From positions 1-5,907 of the forward strand of contig JAIVIH010000026.1 in the NCBI GenBank assembly GCA_020200615.1: 5,907 nucleotides of DNA, read 5' to 3'. Positions 1-5,708 of this stretch are shown here, piece after piece. Numbering within the stretch: position 1 is the stretch's first letter; every line of letters starts with the position of its first letter. This DNA comes from Actinomycetota bacterium (lineage in GTDB: Bacteria > Actinomycetota > Acidimicrobiia > Acidimicrobiales > AC-14). The notes below the pieces were generated by a model that saw nothing but the letters and a program-made list of their open reading frames with translations, was not told where the DNA came from and did not search any database. Both the position numbers and the translations under genes were made by a program.

Positions 1-783
1 CTCCTGGAAGCGGCTCGGGACATGACCCCGGCCCGTGATCCCGGACCATGGGTGGAACGGCTCTACGAGCTGCGGTCGACCTTGCTGCGAAAGATGGATT
101 TCGATGACGAGCCGATCAAGCCTCAGCGAGTCTTCAAGGAGATGAACGAGCTCTTTGACGGCAACGAGATCATCGTCACCGCCATCGGCCTCTACCAGAT
201 CTGGAGCGGCCAGTTCCAGACGACCTACCGGCCGCGCCACTACCTCTGCTGCGGTCAGGCGGGGCCCCTCGGCTGGGAGGTTCCGGCCTGCATCGGAGCC
301 AAGCTCGGCCGTCCCGACAACCTCGTCGTCGGGGTGGTCGGCGACTACTCCTTCGAGTTCCTCATGGAGGAGATCGCGGTCGCCGTCCAGCACCACGTGC
401 CCTATGTCCTCGTGATGCTGAACAACGGGTACATGAGCCTGATCCGTCAGCCGGAGAAGTACCAGTACGACATGAACTTCGGCGTCGACATCGGCTACGA
501 AGGCCCCAACGGTGCGCTGGGAATGGACCATGTAGGCGTCATGGAGGCGATGGGCGCTTTGGGGCGCCGGATCACCAGGCCCGACGAGATCAGGCCGGCC
601 ATCGAGTGGGCGATCCAGGCCAGTGACGAGGCGCGAGTGCCCGCCCTTGTGGAGATCATCGTGGAGCGGGAGGTCGACGCCGCCATGGGCAAGTCCATCG
701 ACAACATCAACGAGTACGAGCCCATCGAGGAGGGCGAGCGGGAAGGGGTGGTCCTAGCCGACAACATCCCGGAGCGCGACTGA
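1..783 (+). CDS. gcl: Glyoxylate carboligase (tartronate-semialdehyde synthase), C-terminal part
   Basis: This thiamine-diphosphate enzyme condenses two glyoxylates into tartronate semialdehyde plus CO2, feeding C2 compounds (glycolate, allantoin, purine breakdown) into glycerate. The frame is open from base 1, so the gene is 5'-truncated; the ATG at 22 is internal. About 260 residues remain of a family near 590, covering the linker and the C-terminal TPP-binding domain. Counting from the ATG at 22, visible family features are KPQRV (33-37), CGQAGPLGW (77-85), the TPP/Mg motif opening with GDY (107-109; Gcl has GDY rather than GDG) and closing with NN (134-135), LIRQ (140-143), a GMDHVGV stretch (167-173) and a late SIDNINEYE (225-233). 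The gene ends with TGA and converges on the regulator, 73 bases away. The long run of Gcl-specific motifs separates it from acetolactate synthase. No functional link to the hydrogenase genes is evident. Confidence 0.93.
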   Translation, partial: LLEAARDMTPARDPGPWVERLYELRSTLLRKMDFDDEPIKPQRVFKEMNELFDGNEIIVTAIGLYQIWSGQFQTTYRPRHYLCCGQAGPLGWEVPACIGAKLGRPDNLVVGVVGDYSFEFLMEEIAVAVQHHVPYVLVMLNNGYMSLIRQPEKYQYDMNFGVDIGYEGPNGALGMDHVGVMEAMGALGRRITRPDEIRPAIEWAIQASDEARVPALVEIIVEREVDAAMGKSIDNINEYEPIEEGEREGVVLADNIPERD

Positions 784-856
784 AGGCTCGGGGAGCGCAG
801 CAAGAGGCAGGACCACGAGGAGCGCTCGCGCCGGAACGAGTAACGGGGATGGACTC
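784..856. other. Convergent intergenic gap between gcl and the regulator gene
   Basis: These 73 bases separate two convergent stop codons, where a bidirectional terminator would be expected. The only symmetry I see is GAGCGC (793-798) matched by GCGCTC (822-827), with a 23-base loop and no U-tract on either strand. That is too weak to call an intrinsic terminator. Nothing else is recognisable. Confidence 0.5.
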
Positions 857-1996
857 TCAGTCCCGGAGGACCCAGAACAGCAGGGCGGGTGTGTTCATCA
901 GGTTGCGCCAGCCGGAGACGGCTGCCGAGGTGGCGAGCACCGCATCTCCCGCCCGCATGACGGGGGTGTCGGATCCGATTGTGACCTGGACGAGCCCGGA
1001 GGCGACCAGCACCAGTTCCACCCCCTTGTGGGAGATGTCGGGAGCGGCCGACCCTCCCGGCCCCAGCCGCACAACGTAAGCGCGCAGACCAGCGGCGGGG
1101 TCGTCGAGCAGGGCCGACTTGGTCGCGTCCGAACCCCGCTGGTGGCGGGCGAGGACGTACGCGCTGGCCGGAGCGCTGGACAGGAGCTCGTCGAGACTTA
1201 CCCCCAGGCGATCGGACAGCAGGAGCAGGGTGTCCAGCGAGAGCCCGCGGCGCCCGGCTTCGGCCTGCGAGATGGCGCTCGGAGTGAGCCGGGCCATGCG
1301 GGCCACGTCGCTCTGGTTCAGGTTGCGTTGCTTCCGCACCCGCTCCAAGCCCCGGCCCAGGCGGCCCAGGGCCCGCTCGTCTTCGAGCTTGATGGCGCCG
1401 TCGGAAACCACCAGGCGCAGCAGCCGGCCCTGGACAGAAGCAGGCCGGCCCTCGGCTTTGATCACGCGGACGTGACGGGCACCGACCTCGAGCACGCACT
1501 GGGTCACGCTGGTGATCTGGTCGATCAGCGAGCGGCCCAGGTCCTTGCGGGAAGCTCGCCAGTAGGCCAGGGCGCCCAGATCGAACAGGCGCGGGCACAC
1601 CCGGCTGAAGAAGGCCACGGCCTTGGCCGGACCCCACCGGCGGGCGAGATCGGCGATCGACTCGACCACCACGCACGAAGGGACCGGTCCCCGAGCGCTC
1701 TCCATCAGCGTGGTCTCCAGCACGGCGGCGTTGCCGTAGGGACCCCGGGCGCGGGCGTCGAGGAGCGTGACGCCCGGTGCCAGGCGAGCCCGGAGAGCGG
1801 CCTGGTCGGAGCTGGCGCTCACGTAGAAGCAGGGCTCACCGCGCTCGGCTGCTTCCTTGAGAAGGGCGTCCTCGAGCTGGCGGACGACGTCGGGCTCATC
1901 GCTCACCCAGACGACGTTGTCCCCCAGGATCAGGCCACCCAGCAGCTCGTCGAGGTCGGCGATCCCACTCCTGACCCGGTCTTTCCCTCCGATCAC
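857..1996 (-). CDS. KaiC/RAD55-like domain + XRE helix-turn-helix + cupin regulator
   Basis: This is a predicted cytoplasmic DNA-binding regulator of 379 residues in three parts. Residues 10-205 resemble a KaiC/RAD55 RecA-fold domain: the SGIADLDELLGG opening (10-21), a Walker-B-like VVVES (109-113) and a C-terminal stretch like KaiC's HVRVIKAEGR (175-184). The Walker A loop is gone: by eye the GPPGTGKT positions fall on residues 32-39 and read SDEPDVVR, so the P-loop lysine is Val38. Residues about 214-272 are an XRE/HTH_3 domain (RKQRNLNQSDVARMARLTPS, then AISQAEAGRR). Residues about 303-377 are a small cupin with His323, Glu327 and Gly334 of motif 1; the motif 2 histidine appears to be Ser361, so the metal site is incomplete. 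XRE-cupin proteins are common ligand-responsive regulators; the N-terminal domain is an unusual addition. The start is GTG at 1996, supported by AAGGGGG seven bases upstream. It is divergent from the hydrogenase gene, so it is a plausible regulator of that operon (inference). Confidence 0.85.
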   Translation of the reverse strand: MIGGKDRVRSGIADLDELLGGLILGDNVVWVSDEPDVVRQLEDALLKEAAERGEPCFYVSASSDQAALRARLAPGVTLLDARARGPYGNAAVLETTLMESARGPVPSCVVVESIADLARRWGPAKAVAFFSRVCPRLFDLGALAYWRASRKDLGRSLIDQITSVTQCVLEVGARHVRVIKAEGRPASVQGRLLRLVVSDGAIKLEDERALGRLGRGLERVRKQRNLNQSDVARMARLTPSAISQAEAGRRGLSLDTLLLLSDRLGVSLDELLSSAPASAYVLARHQRGSDATKSALLDDPAAGLRAYVVRLGPGGSAAPDISHKGVELVLVASGLVQVTIGSDTPVMRAGDAVLATSAAVSGWRNLMNTPALLFWVLRD

Positions 1997-2003
1997 GCGG
2001 TCG

Positions 2004-2010
2004 CCCCCTT
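2004..2010 (-). promoter_or_regulatory. Ribosome binding site of the KaiC-like/XRE/cupin gene
   Basis: On the minus strand AAGGGGG lies seven bases before a GTG codon whose first base is at 1996. The good spacing is the reason for choosing this GTG as the start. The KaiC-like opening of the protein follows within ten residues, which agrees. Confidence 0.7.
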
Positions 2011-2037
2011 CGGCCCGCTAGTTCAGCAGTGCTTACA

Positions 2038-2043
2038 AGTATA
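2038..2043 (-). promoter_or_regulatory. Possible -10 box for the regulator gene
   Basis: On the minus strand this reads TATACT, five of six matches to the sigma-70-type TATAAT. It sits in a short AT-rich patch within otherwise GC-rich DNA, about 42 bases before the GTG start, which leaves room for a short leader and the ribosome binding site. I find no convincing -35 hexamer at 16-18 bases, so this is a weak call. Confidence 0.3.
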
Positions 2044-2044
2044 G

Positions 2045-2065
2045 CCATTGTTGGTAGCAATATGG
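2045..2065. promoter_or_regulatory. Imperfect dyad, candidate operator between divergent genes
   Basis: CCATTG (2045-2050) is mirrored by CAATATGG (2058-2065) with two extra bases in the right arm. The inner ATTG/CAAT pair is perfect with a seven-base spacer. It lies next to the TATACT box and upstream of the hydrogenase gene, a natural position for an autoregulating divergent repressor or activator. The symmetry is modest and could be chance; no bound protein can be named from sequence alone. Confidence 0.25.
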
Positions 2066-2114
2066 GAGGGTGGCCAGAACGAATTGCGAGACCTCATCCC
2101 AGCCGTGACAACCC

Positions 2115-2120
2115 GAGGAG
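2115..2120 (+). promoter_or_regulatory. Ribosome binding site fixing the hydrogenase start
   Basis: GAGGAG lies seven bases before the ATG at 2128. The same frame stays open upstream to an ATG at 2029, but that ATG lies inside the AT-rich intergenic patch, has no comparable ribosome binding site and would add 33 residues without family character. The start at 2128 is therefore preferred. Confidence 0.8.
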
Positions 2121-2127
2121 CGTCCGG

Positions 2128-4011
2128 ATGTGCTTCAAGAACCTGCCCATCGAGTTCGACTCGTCGGGGAGGGCCCACCTGCGTGAAGGGGTCACCAACC
2201 CGTATTCGGTGACGACTGGGGGCCCACGCCGGGCCTACGTGCGCCGCCGGGAAGGCCCTGGCGCCCAGATCGCGGCACCACCGCGGCTGAGGGAGTGGTC
2301 CATCGACCCCGTCACCCGCGTGGCGGGCGCCCTCGCCGTCCACACTGTGCTCGACTTGGAGAACCGGAAGGTGGTGGAGGCCCACTCGCGGGCCATGCTC
2401 TTCCGGGGGTACGAGATCATCCTCCAGGGCCGGGACCCTCGCGACGCGATCGACATCTCGTCGCGGGCCTGCGGCGTGTGCGGCGGAACGCACGCCACGG
2501 TGTCGGCGCTGGCCCTCGAGCAGGCATTCGGCGTGGTGCCGCCGCCGATGGGGGTCGAGGTCCGCAACCTCGGCGAGGTGGCCGAGATGTTCTACGACCA
2601 CCCGCTGCACCTGGGCATCCTCGCCGGGCCCGACTTCTCCACCGCCATCGTGTCGGTGACGAACCCCGAGCTCGTGACGAGAGCGGAGAAGACCCTCGCG
2701 CCCAACTCGGACATCCACGGCTACACCACCATCAAAGACATCATGGACGCCATGAACCCCCTCACGGGGAAGATCTACCTGGAGGCCCTGGAGTGGACCC
2801 GGGTCGGTCGGATCATGTGCAGCTTGATGTACGGGAAGTTTCCCCACCCCTCGACGCTGGTGCCGGGAGGTGTATCGACCACGATCACCACCTCCACCTT
2901 CAACGAGTACTACACGCAGCTGGGCAAGATCGTGGACTTCGCCAAGGTGGTGCCGCGCATCTGGGACGACATCGTCGACTTCTTCCTCGAGGCGAACCCG
3001 GCGTACGAGCAGGTGGGCATCCGCCCGACCAACCTCATCCAGACCGGGATCTGGGACGACTCGGAGACCTACGACGCCACGTACGCCAACGTCAACGTCT
3101 GGGGCAAGGCGCGCTGGGCCAAACCCGGGGTCATCGTGGGGGGGAAGCTCCTCACCACGCACCTGACCGACATCAACATGGGCATCGAGGAGTTCGTCGA
3201 GCACTCGTTCTACGAGGACTGGACCAAGACGGGACAGCCGCGGTTCCGCACCGACCCCCTGGGCAACCCTCTGTCGCCGTACCACATGTGGAACAAGGTC
3301 ACGATCCCCAAGCCCACGGCCACCAACCTGCGAGAGCGCTACAGCTGGGACACCGCTCCGCGCTGGGATCGACAGAGCATGGAGACGGGCGTCTACGGCC
3401 GGATGTGGACGACTGCACTGGCCGCCGACACTCCCGACAACCCGTTCCTCCAATCGACCGGCGACGGGCTGCTCATCACCCTTCCCCGTCATACCCTTCC
3501 CGAGACCGAGCTCTTCTGGTCGATCCCGCGGAGCCTCAACGCCTTGGAGCGCAACCGGGGCCGGGCTTACGGGGTGGCCTTCACCGCCGTCATCGGGATG
3601 AACTGCCTGCTCAAGGCGTTCGAGTACTGGCGGCGGGGCGAGACCAAGGTTCACACCCCGTTCAAGATCCCTCGCGACGAGCGAGTGGCAGCCGGGTTTT
3701 GGGAGGCGAGCCGGGGCTACCTCACGCACCACCTGCACATGGACAAGGGCAAGCTGATCAACTACCAGATCAACACGCCTTCGACGTGGAACGCCGCACC
3801 CACGGACCCGTTCGGCACGCCCGGCCCGTACGAGGAGGCGATCATCGACACGCCTCTGCTCGAGTCGGTGGGTGACGACCAGGTCAAGGGGATCGATGTG
3901 CTCCGATCCATCCGCAGCTTCGACCCCTGCATGCCGTGCACGACGCACATGGACACCGGCAGAGGCGTCATCGTGCGGGACGTGAACTCCTGCGGGTGCT
4001 CGCTCGAATGA
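2128..4011 (+). CDS. [NiFe]-hydrogenase large (catalytic) subunit, actinobacterial uptake type
   Basis: The 627-residue subunit carries the Ni-Fe(CN)2CO site that splits or forms H2; it pairs with an iron-sulfur small subunit not present here. Motif L1 is RACGVCGGTH (113-122; Cys115, Cys118) and motif L2 is DPCMPCTTH (599-607; Cys601, Cys604), giving all four metal-ligating cysteines. Twenty residues follow His607, the tail normally cut by a maturation endopeptidase; it contains CGC near its end. There is no signal peptide or membrane helix. The L0 region reads DPVTRVAGAL (60-69), with Ala66 where many hydrogenases have the glutamate of RxEGH. Passages such as FYEDW, DPLGNP, the IPKP stretch, FGTPGPYE and SFDPC recall actinobacterial high-affinity enzymes. 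Length and motifs suggest a group 1h-like (HhyL) enzyme scavenging atmospheric H2, but groups 2a or 1l are possible; the family is certain, the subgroup is inference. It is the first gene of its operon and overlaps the next by ATGA. Confidence 0.95.
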   Translation: MCFKNLPIEFDSSGRAHLREGVTNPYSVTTGGPRRAYVRRREGPGAQIAAPPRLREWSIDPVTRVAGALAVHTVLDLENRKVVEAHSRAMLFRGYEIILQGRDPRDAIDISSRACGVCGGTHATVSALALEQAFGVVPPPMGVEVRNLGEVAEMFYDHPLHLGILAGPDFSTAIVSVTNPELVTRAEKTLAPNSDIHGYTTIKDIMDAMNPLTGKIYLEALEWTRVGRIMCSLMYGKFPHPSTLVPGGVSTTITTSTFNEYYTQLGKIVDFAKVVPRIWDDIVDFFLEANPAYEQVGIRPTNLIQTGIWDDSETYDATYANVNVWGKARWAKPGVIVGGKLLTTHLTDINMGIEEFVEHSFYEDWTKTGQPRFRTDPLGNPLSPYHMWNKVTIPKPTATNLRERYSWDTAPRWDRQSMETGVYGRMWTTALAADTPDNPFLQSTGDGLLITLPRHTLPETELFWSIPRSLNALERNRGRAYGVAFTAVIGMNCLLKAFEYWRRGETKVHTPFKIPRDERVAAGFWEASRGYLTHHLHMDKGKLINYQINTPSTWNAAPTDPFGTPGPYEEAIIDTPLLESVGDDQVKGIDVLRSIRSFDPCMPCTTHMDTGRGVIVRDVNSCGCSLE

Positions 4012-5429
4012 CTGACATCGGGCAGTCAGCGGCCGCGCCCTGCCGCACTCTCGTCGCCGGCTTCGGCAAGCCGGGCATGCGGGACCTCGACTTCGGTCGA
4101 CAGCTGGTTCGCTACCTCGAGGAGCTGCACTGGCCCGATGGGGTGGTGGTGGAGGACCTGTCCTACGCCGCGCCGCTCGTTCTCCACCGCCTGCAGGAGC
4201 TGCGCCCGGCGAAGGTGGTCCTGGTCGGAGCGGTCCCCCGGGGCATCGACCGTCCGGGGGTCGTCCGCCGATACGCCGTGGACCTCGCACCTCCGGCTCC
4301 CGAAGTCGTTCACCAGCGGATCGAGGCGTCGTTGAGCGGCATCGTCGACCTCGACCACACCCTCGATGTCGCCCGCCACTGGGGAGAACTGCCGGTCGAC
4401 ACGGTCGTCATCGAAGTCGAGCCGGCCGACTGCTCGTTCGGCCTGGGCTTCAGCGAAGTCCTGCGCACCGCGTTCGACAACATCCTAGCCCTCGTGCGCG
4501 ACGAGGTCGGCCACGACCCGGGCCAGGCGAGCAGCCACCTCGACGACGAAATGGCGGCGGCCGAGGCCACGACCGCCGAGCCGACGTACGCCGCCGCGTC
4601 CGACAGCCGGAGGAGGCCGAGCCGCTCGGTCCTGGTTGATGGGCACGGGTCGAAGAGAGGCGCCGGCGGCCCAAAGGTCAGCGAGCTCGTGGACTACGCC
4701 CAGCGGCACGAAGAGGCCCGGCTCCTCGAACGGCAACGGGGCGACGCTCGGTTCGACCAGCTGGCCGAGCACCCGAGCATCGAGGTCGTGGGGCGAGCCC
4801 GGCCCTGGGGCATCGGCCTCGAAAGCGGAGGGGACTGGTACGACGTCATCCCGCTCGACTCGGGAGACCTGGCCGTCGTCATCGGTGATGTCCCGGGACG
4901 CGGCGTCGGCTCCGTCGCCCTCAAGAGCGACCTGCGCGCCGCGGTAGGGGCGTATGCGATACTCCACGGCGCTTCTCCCGCATCCCTGGTCGGCTGTCTC
5001 GACCGGCTCGTCTCGCGCCACGGCCGTGGCAAGGGCGCGACCGTTCTCTATCTCGTCCTGAGCCCCGATTCCGGTGAAGTTCGCCTCAGCAACGCCGGTC
5101 ACTGCCCACCATTGGTCGTGAACGCTGGTGGCGGGAGTGAGTTCGTCGTCGAAGAGGGCCCGAGGTCGGAGCCCCTGGGGATGCAGAACGGCGCCGGCCG
5201 ACGGGAGGTGACGACGCGACTGGGGGCCGGATCAGCGCTGTTCCTGTTCACCGACGGGCTCGTGAGGAGCGCGGCGCAGCCCATGGCTGAGGGGCTAGAG
5301 GTCTTGCGCCAAGCAGCGGCGAGCGGTCCGCCCATGCTCGATGACCTGTGCGAGCACATCCTGCGGGTCTGCTCCCGGAGGCTCAGACGGGACGACGACG
5401 TGTGCTTGTTGGGGCTACGCCAGCGGTGA
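4008..5429 (+). CDS. Hydrogenase maturation protease-like domain fused to SpoIIE/PP2C phosphatase
   Basis: This is a single frame of 473 residues whose ATG overlaps the hydrogenase stop (ATGA), implying translational coupling; no strong ribosome binding site precedes it. Residues 13-166 resemble the HyaD/HybD endopeptidases that trim the large-subunit tail after nickel insertion: TLVAGFGKPG (14-23), DFG (28-30), a KVVLVGAVPRG strand (69-79) and GFSEVL (147-152). Against E. coli HybD, by eye, the nickel ligands Glu16, Asp62 and His93 fall on Leu27, Gly74 and probably Gly111, so classical protease activity is doubtful. Residues 167-230 are a polar, low-complexity linker; 231-255 is probably a short helix. 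Residues 256-471 are a SpoIIE/RsbU-type phosphatase with GGDWYD (274-279), GDVPGRG (293-299), NAGHCPPL (362-369), FTDG (414-417) and RDDD (461-464), so the metal-binding aspartates are kept. Such enzymes usually dephosphorylate STAS anti-sigma antagonists. I infer a maturation-linked signalling protein. The phosphatase assignment is firm; the N-terminal one is good on fold motifs and on position directly after the large subunit. Confidence 0.88.
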   Translation: MTDIGQSAAAPCRTLVAGFGKPGMRDLDFGRQLVRYLEELHWPDGVVVEDLSYAAPLVLHRLQELRPAKVVLVGAVPRGIDRPGVVRRYAVDLAPPAPEVVHQRIEASLSGIVDLDHTLDVARHWGELPVDTVVIEVEPADCSFGLGFSEVLRTAFDNILALVRDEVGHDPGQASSHLDDEMAAAEATTAEPTYAAASDSRRRPSRSVLVDGHGSKRGAGGPKVSELVDYAQRHEEARLLERQRGDARFDQLAEHPSIEVVGRARPWGIGLESGGDWYDVIPLDSGDLAVVIGDVPGRGVGSVALKSDLRAAVGAYAILHGASPASLVGCLDRLVSRHGRGKGATVLYLVLSPDSGEVRLSNAGHCPPLVVNAGGGSEFVVEEGPRSEPLGMQNGAGRREVTTRLGAGSALFLFTDGLVRSAAQPMAEGLEVLRQAAASGPPMLDDLCEHILRVCSRRLRRDDDVCLLGLRQR

Positions 5430-5525
5430 CCCCGGCTGTCGGCGGGCTGGTACCAAGTGACTGTTGAAAAGCACGATCTGATGCGCTAAGCAGGCTGAAG
5501 TCAACCGAAGGAGCCGGCGCGGCGG

Positions 5526-5696
5526 ATGGATCGATCGGCAGCCTCTTCTCCCCAACCCCACGGTGCGGACGTGGGTGGAGATCGGTGGTCGCGTCCTGAG
5601 CGTCGTTCCGAAATGCAGGTGGTCCGTTGGAGAGGCTCGGCGCAACAGCCCGGGGCGCGTCTGATGGCGGCTGCAGAGGCGACCGGCTCGTCCTAG
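5526..5696 (+). CDS. Possible small protein, 56 residues, unrecognised
   Basis: An ATG frame starting MDRSAASSPQ and ending ATGSS ends in TAG twelve bases before the next ATG. GAAGGAG at 5507-5513 is a strong Shine-Dalgarno sequence, but its 12-base spacer is longer than ideal. The product would be hydrophilic and basic (WSRPERRSEM, VVRWRGSAQQ), with no cysteine, signal peptide or membrane segment. I recognise no family. It is in the same frame as the following partial gene and could be a real small operon member, a leader peptide, the broken front of that gene, or noise. Confidence 0.25.
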   Translation: MDRSAASSPQPHGADVGGDRWSRPERRSEMQVVRWRGSAQQPGARLMAAAEATGSS

Positions 5697-5701
5697 GGAG
5701 G
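5696..5701 (+). promoter_or_regulatory. Ribosome binding site of the 3'-truncated gene
   Basis: GGGAGG, within the longer purine run 5695-5704, lies seven bases before the ATG at 5709. An in-frame TAG at 5694-5696 rules out an earlier start for the frame that follows. Confidence 0.65.
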
Positions 5702-5708
5702 GGGCCCG

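Larger units (their letters stand above)
5430..5708. other. Intergenic stretch after the fusion gene
   Basis: These 279 bases hold no recognised gene. I see no clear stem-loop with a U-tract, so transcription may continue from the hydrogenase operon into the next gene. The only coding candidate is the 56-codon frame at 5526-5696. Long open frames on the minus strand here translate to proline-, arginine- and serine-rich sequence without domain character and look like GC artefacts. Confidence 0.5.

Noticed and set aside
793..827. GAGCGC...GCGCTC inverted repeat between convergent genes as a terminator
   Set aside because: The stem is only six pairs with a 23-base loop and no U-tract on either strand.
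495..1676. Minus-strand frame spanning the end of gcl and most of the regulator
   Set aside because: It conflicts with both recognisable genes and has Arg/Pro-rich, motif-free translation.
1028..2044. Long plus-strand open frame across the regulator gene
   Set aside because: The minus-strand product has recognisable HTH and cupin domains plus a ribosome binding site; the plus frame is Gly/Ala/Arg-rich without motifs.
2029..2127. Upstream ATG at 2029 as the hydrogenase start
   Set aside because: It would begin within the divergent promoter patch, lacks a good ribosome binding site and adds residues without family character; the ATG at 2128 has GAGGAG at seven bases.
2295..3875. Second plus-strand frame inside the hydrogenase gene
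   Set aside because: It is offset from the true frame and gives His/Arg/Gly-rich translation typical of GC-rich third-position bias.
3936..4007. Earlier start at 3936 for the fusion gene
   Set aside because: It would overlap the hydrogenase coding region by 76 bases with His/Arg-rich sequence; the ATGA junction at 4008 is a classic coupled start and the maturation-protease fold begins right after it.
2023..4290. Very long open frame (755 codons) antisense to the hydrogenase gene and the start of the fusion gene
   Set aside because: It is a GC-driven shadow: the opposite strand encodes an unmistakable hydrogenase, and the antisense translation is Arg/Gly/Val/His-rich with no domain pattern.
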